From the NCBI RefSeq assembly GCF_000382225.1, contig NZ_KB907805.1, positions 1 to 64,000 on the forward strand: DNA of 64,000 bases. Reading direction: 5' to 3'. A program made the translations under genes and the position numbers. The first letter of the stretch is position 1, and each line of letters begins with the position of its first letter. This document shows positions 7,966 to 15,706 of the stretch, in pieces. Below the pieces are notes generated by a model that was not told the origin of the DNA, made no database searches, and worked only from the letters and a program-made list of their open reading frames with translations. Source of the stretch: Hymenobacter aerophilus DSM 13606 (GTDB lineage: Bacteria > Bacteroidota > Bacteroidia > Cytophagales > Hymenobacteraceae).

Positions 7966-8736
7966 CTACCCCAGCACCTGCTTCACATCCGGCAGCGTCA
8001 GCCAGGGGCGGTGGCGCTCCAGCATGCGGTGGCAGTTGGCGCACACTACGGCGTATTCGGAGGCTTTGGGCCGGCAGGATTCGGTGAGTTCGGCGGGCGG
8101 AACGGTGTGGTGGAACTCGATGAAATCGGTACCGGGGCGGCCGTAGGTCTTCTCGAAATCGAAGCCGCACACTTGGCAGAACAGGTGGCCGTGCTCGTGA
8201 ATATAGGCGTGGCGGGCGGCTTCGGTAGGCTTACGGCGCCGGTCGAAGCGGTGGTGCAGGCGGGCGGCGGCTTTGCCTTCGGGGAAGTCGGGGTGCGCGT
8301 TGGCGGCGCTGGCAAACTCGTTCAGGTCGAGTTGCAGCGAGTTGCCGGGCGTGAGCCAGAACCGGCGGGCCTTGGCGTAGGGCGGCTTTTCCTTGGGATT
8401 TTCCAGGCCCAGCGAGCGGGCGTACTCCTGGTACAGGCCGTTGAGCTTCTCGCTGGCGAAGGGCAGCGCGTGCAGGGCCTTTTCGAGGGCCCGGGTGGTG
8501 GCCCGCACCCCGCTGCCGGCCTGGCCAACGTGCCTGGCCGCCGAGTTGCCCTGAAAGCCCACGAACGAGCTGGGGTAGAAACGCATGGCCCCGTTCAGCT
8601 CGGCCACCACGAAGTAGCTGCCACGCTCCAGCAACCGCAGGGCCAACTGCCGGGCTTCGGCATCGTCGCCGTGCAGGTAGCTTTCAAAGGTGCGGATATT
8701 GGCGGCAATATCGTCGTGGGAGTTGCTGAGGCGCAT
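7966..8736 (-). CDS. HNH endonuclease domain protein
   Basis: A 256-residue protein. The C-terminal HNH nuclease core is visible: zinc ligands CQVC (187-190) and CANC (232-235), the catalytic-type EFHH (207-210), and H236 after the second CxxC. The N-terminal 170 residues are a separate region of unknown fold containing FYPSSFVGFQGNSAA. HNH proteins nick or cut nucleic acids, but substrates vary widely. ATG 8736 was chosen because the upstream extension is proline-rich and overlaps the next gene. No methyltransferase or toxin gene lies next to it. Confidence 0.8.
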   Translation of the reverse strand: MRLSNSHDDIAANIRTFESYLHGDDAEARQLALRLLERGSYFVVAELNGAMRFYPSSFVGFQGNSAARHVGQAGSGVRATTRALEKALHALPFASEKLNGLYQEYARSLGLENPKEKPPYAKARRFWLTPGNSLQLDLNEFASAANAHPDFPEGKAAARLHHRFDRRRKPTEAARHAYIHEHGHLFCQVCGFDFEKTYGRPGTDFIEFHHTVPPAELTESCRPKASEYAVVCANCHRMLERHRPWLTLPDVKQVLG

Positions 8737-8785
8737 AAGCGGGGGGGGTGTGGTGTCCCGCGTGTACGCCTGCCCCGCGCCGGGG

Positions 8786-9154
8786 TTATGCCGACTCCGC
8801 TTCCTGGGCCGCCAGCTCGGCCCGCACGGCGCGGGGCAGCGAGGCGCGCACGAGGTCGTAGGAGTGGTCAATCAACTCGCGCAGCTGCCCGCCCGAAATG
8901 CCCGTGCCGAGGAGCACCGTATTCCAGTGCTTCTTGTTCATGTGGTAGCCGGGCACGATGTATTCGTGCCGTTCGCGCAGCTCCTGGGCCCGCTCGGGGT
9001 CGCACTTGAGGTTGATGCTGGCGAAGGTAGTGAGGTCAGTGAGGGCGAAAATCTTGCCGCCAACCTTGAACACGAGCGTATCGGGACCGAAGGGCATATC
9101 GTCGGTGGCGCCGGCTTTCAGCAGGCAATAGTCGCGGAAGTCTTCGATATGCAT
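8786..9154 (-). CDS. MmcQ/YjbR family DNA-binding-like protein
   Basis: A 122-residue protein of the MmcQ/YjbR family (CyaY-like fold). Visible family features are an N-terminal helix (IEDFRDYCL), MPFGPDTLVFKVGGKIFALTD, INLKCDPERAQELRE, PGYHMNKKHWNTV and a C-terminal helix (LRELIDHSYDLVRASL). Members are often annotated as DNA-binding, but the biological role is not settled. It lies 49 bases upstream of the HNH gene on the same strand. Confidence 0.85.
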   Translation of the reverse strand: MHIEDFRDYCLLKAGATDDMPFGPDTLVFKVGGKIFALTDLTTFASINLKCDPERAQELRERHEYIVPGYHMNKKHWNTVLLGTGISGGQLRELIDHSYDLVRASLPRAVRAELAAQEAESA

Positions 9155-9174
9155 GGGTCGATTCTGACTAAAAA

Positions 9175-9264
9175 AACTGTCATTCTGCGCTTGCGAAGGA
9201 CCTTATCACGTTTAGAGACTTTGCTCTCGCGTAATAAGGTCCTTCGCAAGCGCAGAATGACAAG
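9175..9264. repeat. Inverted repeat, CATTCTGCGC variant
   Basis: The arms at 9177-9210 and 9230-9264 are complementary over most of their length (TGTCATTCTGCGC, GAAGGACCTTAT). It is a relative of the CATTCTGAGCG hairpins at 2813, 7816 and 62473, but the inner half differs. It lies between two same-strand genes and so also falls in the leader of the YjbR gene. Confidence 0.8.
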
Positions 9265-9282
9265 GGACTTTGCGGTTTGGGC

Positions 9283-9456
9283 CTACCGGATAAACCAGCG
9301 GTACATCAGCACCAGAAACGCCACCAGAAACATCGACATGCTCAGCTTATTGATGAAGTGCATGGTGCGCAGGTTGAAGTTGGTGGGCCGGCTGGGGTCG
9401 TTCTTGCGAAAGAAATAACCGAACACGGGGCCGAGGTCGAACAGATTTTTACGCAT
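9283..9456 (-). CDS. Small conserved single-pass membrane protein
   Basis: A 57-residue protein starting MRKNLFDLGPVFGYFFRK. It continues with a polar segment (NDPSRPTNFNLRTMH) and one hydrophobic C-terminal helix (about residues 37-54). It resembles a small family common in Hymenobacteraceae, which I believe is DUF6728, though I am not certain of the number. A start at 9525 would add 23 residues of less typical sequence. Its function is unknown. A TATCTTTC box (9480-9487, minus strand) lies 24 bases upstream. Confidence 0.65.
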   Translation of the reverse strand: MRKNLFDLGPVFGYFFRKNDPSRPTNFNLRTMHFINKLSMSMFLVAFLVLMYRWFIR

Positions 9457-9545
9457 AAAAAGAAGGAGTTGCGGATTCGGAAAGATAACATCGGGCACCG
9501 GAAAAAGATTTGCCGGCCGCTTCATAAATGGATGAAATGCCGACT

Positions 9546-11315
9546 CTAGCCGCGGTAAAGCTGCTCCAGCTGCTGCCTGTTATTCTCGCGGATAATCTTG
9601 CGCCGAACTTTCAGCGTGGGCGTCAGCTCGCCCGATTCGATGCTCCAGGGCACGGCCACCAGCGCTACTTTTTTGATTTGCTCCCAGTCGGCGAAGTGGG
9701 CGTTGGCTTCCTTCAGGAGCTGCTCGTAGCGCTGCTGCACCCGCTCGTCGGCCACCAGCGCCGCGTCCGACAGCTCGGCGGGCAGGCCCTGGCTGGCGGC
9801 CCAGGCGCGCAGCTCGGCAAAGGCCGGCACCAGCAGCGCGGCCGTATACTTCTCGCCCTCACCCACCACCATCACCTGCTCCACCAGCGGCGACTCCGAC
9901 AGCTTGGACTCCAGGGGCTGCGGGGCCACGTACTTGCCGTTGGCGTTCTTGAACATTTCCTTCTTGCGGTCGGTAATTTTCAGAAACTTGCTCTGCACCA
10001 GCTCGCCGATATCGCCGGTATGCAGCCAGCCGTCGGCGTCGATAACCTCGGCCGTGAGGTCGGGGCGATTATAGTAGCCCTGCATCACGGAGGGCGAGCG
10101 GGTCAGGATTTCGCCGTCGGGAGCAATTTTCACCTCCACGTTGGGCAGCACCGGGCCCACGGCCCCAATCAGGTTGTTCTCCGGCTCGGGGCGGCTGGCG
10201 GCAATTACGGGCGAGGTTTCGGTCATGCCGTAGCCCTCCATCACCCGGATGCCGGCCGCCCAGAACACCCGCGCCAGCCGCGGCTGCAACGCCGCGCCAC
10301 CGCAGATGATGTAGCGCACCTCGCCGCCCAAGGCTTCCCGCCACTTGCTGAACACCAGCTTATTGGCCAAGGCGAGCTGCGCGTTGTACCACCAGCCCTG
10401 GTTCTGCTGGGTATCGTAGCGCAGGCCCAGGTTCAGCGACCAGTCGAACAGCTGGCGCTTGGCCCCGGTCAGCTGCTGGCCGGTGGCCACAATCTTGTCG
10501 AATATCTTTTCGAGCAGCCGCGGCACCGTGGTGAAAGCCTGCGGCTGCACTTCGCGCAGGTTGTCGGCAATGAGGGCCACGCTCTCGGCGTAGTAAATGG
10601 TCATCTTCAATTGCAGGTACAGAAACGTGGCCGTGCGCTCGAAAATATGGCTCAGCGGCAGAAAGCTGAGCGTTTTGGACCCCGGCGCCAGCGGCAGGTA
10701 GGTCAGCAGATTCTCGCAGTTGAAGAGGATGTTGCGGTGGCTGAGCATGACGCCCTTGGGCCGGCCGGTGGTGCCCGAGGTGTAGATGAGCGTCAGCAAA
10801 TCGTCGGGCTGCACGGCGGCCTTGAGCGGCGCCAGCTCGGCCGGGTCGGCAGCGGCCCCCCGGGCCAGCAGGTCGGCCAGCGAGGGCGTGCCGGGCATGG
10901 GGTCGAAGGTGAAGATGTGCGCGGGGCCCGCTTCGAGCCCGGCCACGGCCTGCTGCACCTTGGTCAGCAGCGCCGCATCCTGCACCAATACCACCCGCAC
11001 GCCGGCATCCTGGAAAATGTGGCGGTAATCGTCGACGGTGATGGTGGGGTACATCGGCACGCTCACGGCACCGAGCTGGGCAATGCCCATGTCGGCCACC
11101 ACCCATTCGGGGCGGTTGTTGCAGATGATGGCTACTTTGTCGCCGGCCCCCACGCCCAGCGCCCGCAGGCCCAGGCTGACCTGGTCGGCGCTTTGCTGCA
11201 CCTGTTGGGCACTGAGCGGCTGCCAGCGGCCGTCGCGCTTTTCTACCAGGCAATCGGCCCGGGGAGTGGTTTCGGCCAGGTGGGCCAGCAAATCGAAGGT
11301 GCGGGAAAACGTCAT
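9546..11315 (-). CDS. Long-chain fatty acid-CoA ligase (AMP-forming)
   Basis: A 589-residue ANL-superfamily adenylating enzyme that activates fatty acids to acyl-CoA through an acyl-adenylate. The AMP-binding P-loop YTSGTTGRPKG is at 178-188. EGYGMTETSP, GWLHTGDIG and the C-terminal hinge ITDRKKEMFKNANGKYV (K for catalysis) follow in order. Length and motifs match the FadD15/AMP-dependent synthetase group of Bacteroidota. ATG 11315 starts at MTFSRTFDLLAHL, which fits the family. The gene seems monocistronic, with a good -7 box upstream. Confidence 0.93.
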   Translation of the reverse strand: MTFSRTFDLLAHLAETTPRADCLVEKRDGRWQPLSAQQVQQSADQVSLGLRALGVGAGDKVAIICNNRPEWVVADMGIAQLGAVSVPMYPTITVDDYRHIFQDAGVRVVLVQDAALLTKVQQAVAGLEAGPAHIFTFDPMPGTPSLADLLARGAAADPAELAPLKAAVQPDDLLTLIYTSGTTGRPKGVMLSHRNILFNCENLLTYLPLAPGSKTLSFLPLSHIFERTATFLYLQLKMTIYYAESVALIADNLREVQPQAFTTVPRLLEKIFDKIVATGQQLTGAKRQLFDWSLNLGLRYDTQQNQGWWYNAQLALANKLVFSKWREALGGEVRYIICGGAALQPRLARVFWAAGIRVMEGYGMTETSPVIAASRPEPENNLIGAVGPVLPNVEVKIAPDGEILTRSPSVMQGYYNRPDLTAEVIDADGWLHTGDIGELVQSKFLKITDRKKEMFKNANGKYVAPQPLESKLSESPLVEQVMVVGEGEKYTAALLVPAFAELRAWAASQGLPAELSDAALVADERVQQRYEQLLKEANAHFADWEQIKKVALVAVPWSIESGELTPTLKVRRKIIRENNRQQLEQLYRG

Positions 11316-11356
11316 GGCGCGGGAATTCGGGAGAAGCACGGAGCAGCGGCAAACCG

Positions 11357-11364
11357 CAAACATA
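11357..11364 (-). promoter_or_regulatory. -7 box of the acyl-CoA ligase gene (TATGTTTG)
   Basis: On the minus strand TATGTTTG matches the Bacteroidota -7 consensus TAnnTTTG exactly. It is 41 bases before the ATG. The -33 element is not obvious. Confidence 0.5.
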
Positions 11365-11454
11365 GCTCAACCAGTCCGGCCAGCCCCGCCCGCGGCCAAT
11401 AGGCCATAATTTTGTTGGTTGAAGCCGCTGTTTGGCTTCCGCAGCCGCCGGTTC

Positions 11455-12129
11455 CTATTCAGCCGGCTCCCGCGCCAGCCGCTCGATGTCGGGCACCTCC
11501 AGCAACGGGCGGGCGTAACCGGTTTGTGCCACCCGCAGCATGGCCTGGCCCAGCCCGGCCAGCGTGCCGAAGTAGCGGGGCAGCAGCCCGCCCAGCACCG
11601 GGTACAGCCAGCCGATGTAGCGGTAATAGCCCAGGGTATTGCGCAGGCCCGGCGTGGGCCGCAGAAAGCCCGGCCGGAACATATATGCCGCCCGAAAGCC
11701 CAGGGCCAGCAGCTCGTTCTCAGTCCGGCCCTTCACCCGCGCCCACATCGAGCGGCCCCGCTCCGAAGAATCGGTGCCCGCGCCCGACACGTAGCAGAAC
11801 GTGAGGCCGAAGCCGTTGCGCGCCAGCAGCGTGCGGGCGAAGTGCAAAGTCAGCTCGTAAGTCAGGCGGCTATACTCCGGTTCCTTCAGCCCCACCGACG
11901 ATACGCCGAGGCAGAAGAAGCAGGCGTTGTAGCCCGCCAACTGGTCGGCAATAGGCGCGAGGTCGAAAAAGTCGGCCACCAGAACCTCCCGCAGCTTGGG
12001 ATGGGTGTAGCCGCTGGGTCGGCGGCTGACGGAGAGCACCTGCTCCACCTCGGGGTCGCGTAGAGCTTCATGCAGCACGCCCTCTCCTACCATGCCGGTT
12101 GCTCCGGTGATGATGACACGTAGTTTCAT
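11455..12129 (-). CDS. NAD(P)-binding epimerase-like protein
   Basis: A 224-residue Rossmann-fold protein starting MKLRVIITGATGMVGEGVL, with the glycine-rich GATGxxG dinucleotide motif at residues 9-15. Later blocks are CFFCLGVSSVGL, YVSGAGTDSSERG and FRPGFLRP. This resembles atypical short-chain dehydrogenase/NmrA-type proteins in which the YxxxK catalytic pair is not conserved. The substrate is unknown. A second protein of a related type is encoded at 14943-15599. Confidence 0.8.
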   Translation of the reverse strand: MKLRVIITGATGMVGEGVLHEALRDPEVEQVLSVSRRPSGYTHPKLREVLVADFFDLAPIADQLAGYNACFFCLGVSSVGLKEPEYSRLTYELTLHFARTLLARNGFGLTFCYVSGAGTDSSERGRSMWARVKGRTENELLALGFRAAYMFRPGFLRPTPGLRNTLGYYRYIGWLYPVLGGLLPRYFGTLAGLGQAMLRVAQTGYARPLLEVPDIERLAREPAE

Positions 12130-12269
12130 GGAGCGTGGCGCAGGATTGTAAGACTAAAAAATTAGAAGTTAATCCAACTGAAAAATGCGGGCTGGATTGG
12201 CTGTATTGCAAGCCAGCACGATGTTGGCTGTTTCTTCGTTACTTTAGCTAACCTCTATTTCTTCTACTT

Positions 12270-12482
12270 ATGAAACTCACCTTAATCATCCGCCAGGGAA
12301 AAAAGCGGCTCATTGGCCAGTTAAAGGAGTTACCAGGCGTCCTTACTCAGGGCGACACGGTAGCCGAAGTGAAGGAGAACATCCACGATGCACTAGCCCT
12401 CTACCTGGAAGATATGCGGGAAGATGATTCGGACGGCAATTCTGCCAATATCATTGCGCAGGAAGAACTGGAATTCGCTTAG
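12270..12482 (+). CDS. hicB: HicB-like antitoxin
   Basis: A 70-residue protein with the short HicB-type partial RNase H fold: beta strands (KLTLIIRQGKKRLIGQL), PGVLTQGDTVAEVKENIHDALALYLED, then an acidic tail. HicB neutralises the HicA RNase and in many systems represses the operon. Here the antitoxin precedes the toxin and the gap is only 12 bases, so they are probably co-transcribed. There is no separate DNA-binding domain at the C-terminus. Confidence 0.85.
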   Translation: MKLTLIIRQGKKRLIGQLKELPGVLTQGDTVAEVKENIHDALALYLEDMREDDSDGNSANIIAQEELEFA

Positions 12483-12494
12483 CCTCTCGTTGCC

Positions 12495-12680
12495 ATGAAG
12501 CGCGGCAAGTTCATCAAGCACCTGGAAAGCCACAACTGCCCGCTCCACCGCCACGGCAGCCGCCACGATATTCACAAGAACGAGCAAACCGGCAAGCGCA
12601 CCAGCGTTCCGCGCCACGGCGACATTGACGAGGAGTTATGCAAGGAAATCTGTAAGCAGCTGGGAATTCCGAAGATTTAG
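12495..12680 (+). CDS. hicA: HicA-like toxin (mRNA interferase)
   Basis: A 61-residue protein with the double-stranded RNA-binding-like HicA fold. It opens KRGKFIKHLESHNC and continues HRHGSRHDIHKN, containing the conserved glycine and the catalytic-type histidine. The segment TSVPRH and a final helix (LCKEICKQLGI) complete the family pattern. HicA cuts mRNA independently of translation. It follows hicB immediately. The pair is isolated, with no phage or integrase genes nearby. Confidence 0.85.
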   Translation: MKRGKFIKHLESHNCPLHRHGSRHDIHKNEQTGKRTSVPRHGDIDEELCKEICKQLGIPKI

Positions 12681-12696
12681 GGCCTAGAGATATCAC

Positions 12697-14796
12697 CTAC
12701 CCTCCCATCGGCTCCAGCACCTCCTTCTCTACCCACTTGCCGTCCTCGCGCATCAGGTCAATCAGCTCGTCTACGGCGCGCTCTTCGGGCACCGATTTCT
12801 TGATGACTTCCTGGCCGCGGTAGAGCGCGATTTTGCCCTTGCCCACGCCCACGTAGCCGTAGTCGGCGTCGGCCATTTCGCCGGGGCCGTTCACGATGCA
12901 GCCCATGATGCCGATTTTAACGCCCTTGAGGTGGTCGGTGCGCTGGCGAATCATGGCCGTGGTTTCCTGCAAGTCGAACAGCGTGCGGCCGCAGCTGGGG
13001 CAGCTGATGTACTCGGTTTTACTCATGCGGGTGCGGGCCGCCTGTAGAATGCCGAAGCTGAGCTGGTTGAGGCCGTCGATGTCGCGCAGCAGCGCCTCTT
13101 GGTCGTCGGTGGGCAGCAGGTCGGTGCAGAGCGAGATACCGTCGCCGAGGCCGTCGATGAGCAGGCCGCCGACGTCGGTGGCGGCGTCGAGCTGGGTTTG
13201 GGCGGGGTTGCGCATGGTGTAGACGCGGCGCACCACTGCCGGGCAGGTAACGCCGGCTTCGATGAGGGCAAAAAACGCCTGCCGCAGCTCGGGCATGGCG
13301 TGGGCGTTGGTGGTTTCCAGCACCAGCACCACCCGCCGCTCGGGCCGCAGCCGCGCCAGCAGGTCGGCATCGAGGCTGGCCAGCTCCAGCAGCAGGAAAT
13401 TGAGCTCCGGATGCAGCGGCGCGTCGTCGGCCATGTACGAATCGGGCGTGAGCAGCGGGTAGTGGTCGGCACGGCGGCCGGCATCGAGCCAGGCCGTGTA
13501 GCTCACCACTTCGCGCAGGCCGTTGGGCAGCATGAACGGCGCCGGCCGCTCGCCGGTATAGATGTAGTCGGCGCCCAGGTCGCTCATCTGAAACTTATCC
13601 AGAAACGGCGAGTACAGGTGCCCGGCAGCCCGCAGGTCGGCGTATTCCAGCCGCGGCAGCCGCGACAAATCGGTAATCACCCGCGGCACGTTCAGCCCCC
13701 CGAAATTGAGTACCTCGTGCGTGTCGCGCCGGTGGTACTGGAACGGATTGATGGGGGACTTTGAGCTGTTAGCTAATAGCTGCTGGCTGTCAGCTTCGTC
13801 TTTATTGGAGCTGTTAGCCGTTAGCTGCTGGCTAATAGCATCGTTCAGCGAAGAGCTATCAGCTAACAGCTTTAAGCTGACCGCTTCAATCGGCTTTGCT
13901 TCCTCCGCGCGGTGGGTGTAGCGGTTGATGAGCATACGGGCCACGGGGGCTTCGGCTTCGGGGGCTTCGGTCAGGCTCACGCGCACGGTGTCGCCGAGGC
14001 CGTCTTCGAGCAGTGTACCGATGCCCACGGCGCTTTTGATGCGGCCGTCTTCGGCCTCGCCGGCTTCCGTCACGCCCAGGTGCAGCGGGTAGGGTTGCAG
14101 GCCTTCCTCGTCGAGCTTTTGCACCAGCAGACGGTAAGCCTGCACCATTACCTGGGTGTTGCTGGCCTTCATGCTCAGCACCACGTCGTAGTAGTTCTCC
14201 TCCTCGCAGAGGCGCAAAAACTCCAGCGCCGACTCCACCATGCCCAGCGGCGTATCGCCGTAGCGGCTTAATATTCTATCCGACAGCGAGCCGTGGTTGG
14301 TGCCGATGCGCATGGCCGTGCCGTACTGCTTGCAGATCTGCACCAGCGGCCGGAACCGCTCGCGGATGCGCTCCACCTCGGCCGCGTAGCTGCTGTCGGT
14401 GTATTCGATGACGTCGAACTTCTTTTTGTCGGCGTAGTTTCCGGGGTTCACGCGCACTTTCTCCACAATGCGGGCGGCCAGCTCGGCGGCGTTGGGCGTG
14501 AAGTGGATGTCGGCAATCAGCGGCACCTGGCAGCCGCGGCGGCGCAGCTCCTTCTTGATTTCGAGCAGGTTCTGGGCCTCCTTCACGCTGGGGGCCGTGA
14601 TGCGCACGTACTCGCAGCCGGCCTCCACCATGCGCAGCGTCTGCTCCACCGAGCCCAGCGTGTCCATGGTGTCCACGGTGGTCATGCTCTGCACCCGAAT
14701 CGGGTTCAGGCCGCCCACCGGCAGGTCGCCAATCTTCACCTCGCGGCTCAGGCGGCGCTTGTACTCGGTCAGGCTGGGGCAGTACGTCTTGTTCAT
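12697..14796 (-). CDS. ispG: 4-hydroxy-3-methylbut-2-en-1-yl diphosphate synthase (flavodoxin/ferredoxin)
   Basis: A 699-residue enzyme of the MEP isoprenoid pathway that reductively converts MEcPP to HMBPP with a [4Fe-4S] cluster. The TIM barrel is N-terminal (VGGLNPIRVQSMTTVDT). The C-terminal cluster domain carries CPSC and GCIVNGPGE. The middle insert domain is usual in Bacteroidota. Between PIEA and INPFQYHRR, residues about 305-347 are unusual: Ser/Leu/Asn-rich blocks (LLADSS, QQLTANSS, QQLLANSS) encoded by copies of the AGCTnnTAGC dispersed repeat. The insertion keeps the frame and probably forms a loop. The stop lies 17 bases beyond that of the convergent hicA. Confidence 0.95.
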   Translation of the reverse strand: MNKTYCPSLTEYKRRLSREVKIGDLPVGGLNPIRVQSMTTVDTMDTLGSVEQTLRMVEAGCEYVRITAPSVKEAQNLLEIKKELRRRGCQVPLIADIHFTPNAAELAARIVEKVRVNPGNYADKKKFDVIEYTDSSYAAEVERIRERFRPLVQICKQYGTAMRIGTNHGSLSDRILSRYGDTPLGMVESALEFLRLCEEENYYDVVLSMKASNTQVMVQAYRLLVQKLDEEGLQPYPLHLGVTEAGEAEDGRIKSAVGIGTLLEDGLGDTVRVSLTEAPEAEAPVARMLINRYTHRAEEAKPIEAVSLKLLADSSSLNDAISQQLTANSSNKDEADSQQLLANSSKSPINPFQYHRRDTHEVLNFGGLNVPRVITDLSRLPRLEYADLRAAGHLYSPFLDKFQMSDLGADYIYTGERPAPFMLPNGLREVVSYTAWLDAGRRADHYPLLTPDSYMADDAPLHPELNFLLLELASLDADLLARLRPERRVVLVLETTNAHAMPELRQAFFALIEAGVTCPAVVRRVYTMRNPAQTQLDAATDVGGLLIDGLGDGISLCTDLLPTDDQEALLRDIDGLNQLSFGILQAARTRMSKTEYISCPSCGRTLFDLQETTAMIRQRTDHLKGVKIGIMGCIVNGPGEMADADYGYVGVGKGKIALYRGQEVIKKSVPEERAVDELIDLMREDGKWVEKEVLEPMGG
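13758..13886. repeat. AGCT-type dispersed repeat inside ispG
   Basis: Several AGCTGTTAGC, AGCTATCAGC and GGCTAATAGC units lie in both orientations within the coding frame. The 29-base stretch 13853-13881 matches 63534-63562, in the spacer before accA, at 27 of 29 positions. Confidence 0.85.
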
Positions 14797-14839
14797 AGCA
14801 GGAAAACCAGGGGCCGCGGGCGAAAGTTGCGCGGCAACA

Positions 14840-14847
14840 CAAAGGTA
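14840..14847 (-). promoter_or_regulatory. -7 box of ispG (TACCTTTG)
   Basis: An exact TAnnTTTG match on the minus strand, 43 bases before the ispG ATG. The expected -33 region lies in the GATGAGGT repeat and has no clear TTTG. Confidence 0.5.
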
Positions 14848-14857
14848 AGCGGTGAGG

Positions 14858-14940
14858 TTGGGTGATGGGGTGATGAGGTGATGAGGTGATGAGGGAACGG
14901 CACTGTCATCACCTCATCACCTCATCACCCCATCACCCAA
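14858..14940. repeat. Perfect 35-base inverted repeat of GGTGATGA units
   Basis: The arm 14858-14892 is the exact reverse complement of 14906-14940, with a 13-base centre. Each arm is a tandem array of GGTGATGA/GGGTGATG units. It lies between the stop of the 14943-15599 gene and the ispG promoter. Confidence 0.95.
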
Positions 14941-14942
14941 AC

Positions 14943-15599
14943 TCACTCCTTCCCGGCCAGCGAAAACACCTGTTCGAGCGCGTAGGTCTGCACGCCGGGG
15001 GTTTCGTTGAGGGCGGCGTGGCGCATGGCGCGGGCCACGGTGCGGGCATGAATGGGGCGGTAGCTGCGCAGCAGCGGCATGGCGCTGGCCGCCGTAGCCA
15101 GCCACAGGCCCACTTTTTCGGCCGGCCGGCTTTCGGCGCGCGGGCCGGCCAAAATGCCGGGCTGCACAATGCGGATGCGCTGGAAAGGCAGCCGCTTTAC
15201 GTCGCGCTCCAGCTCGCCCTTCATGCGGCTGTAAAAGAGCAGCGCTTCGGCATCGGCCCCGGCCGACGACACCAGCACGTAGGCCGGCACGCCGTTTTCG
15301 GCGGCGGCTTTGGCGGCCTGGTACTGATACTGGTAATCAACCTGATACTGGGCCTGCTGGCTGCCAGCCTGGGCCAGCGTGGTGCCCAGGCTCGAAAACA
15401 GCACGTCGCCGGTCAGCAAATGGCTCCAGGCGCGGGGCTGGTCGAAATCAACCAGATGCTCCTCCAGCCGCGGATTTTGGTAGCCGGTGGGCCGGCGGGT
15501 GAAAACTTTGAGGTGCCGCAGCTGCTCGTCGGCGAGCAGCTGGCGCAGCAGGTAGTCGCCTACCAGGCCGGTGGCCCCAATCAAAAGTGCGGTTTGCAT
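14943..15599 (-). CDS. NAD(P)H-binding oxidoreductase-like protein
   Basis: A 218-residue Rossmann protein starting MQTALLIGATGLVGDYLLRQL, with the GATGLVG dinucleotide loop at 8-14. Further blocks are KVFTRRPTGYQNP, VLFSSLGTTLAQAGS, YVLVSSAGADAEALLFYSRMKGELE (a Y-x-x-x-K spacing within FYSRMK) and RIVQPGILAGPR. It resembles HTATIP2/YbjT-type atypical short-chain dehydrogenases. The substrate is unknown. The stop codon lies two bases from the end of the perfect inverted repeat. Confidence 0.82.
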   Translation of the reverse strand: MQTALLIGATGLVGDYLLRQLLADEQLRHLKVFTRRPTGYQNPRLEEHLVDFDQPRAWSHLLTGDVLFSSLGTTLAQAGSQQAQYQVDYQYQYQAAKAAAENGVPAYVLVSSAGADAEALLFYSRMKGELERDVKRLPFQRIRIVQPGILAGPRAESRPAEKVGLWLATAASAMPLLRSYRPIHARTVARAMRHAALNETPGVQTYALEQVFSLAGKE

Positions 15600-15706
15600 G
15601 GTAACGGGTACGTAAACAAGCGAAAATGCCCAAGCTCAACCGTAGCTTGTACAAGGCCTAACGCCAGCGCAAGTATTTTGTTGAATGAATATTTGAAGAA
15701 CCCGCG

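Noticed and set aside
9528-11402. 624-residue open frame opposite the acyl-CoA ligase
   Set aside because: Antisense shadow: low-complexity Gly/His/Gln composition and no family features.
11403-11410. TAATTTTG as a plus-strand promoter
   Set aside because: It matches the -7 consensus but no plus-strand gene follows; the next genes are on the minus strand.
12270-12680. HicBA as a marker of a prophage or integrative element
   Set aside because: No integrase, structural gene, tRNA or attachment-site duplication around it; it appears isolated.
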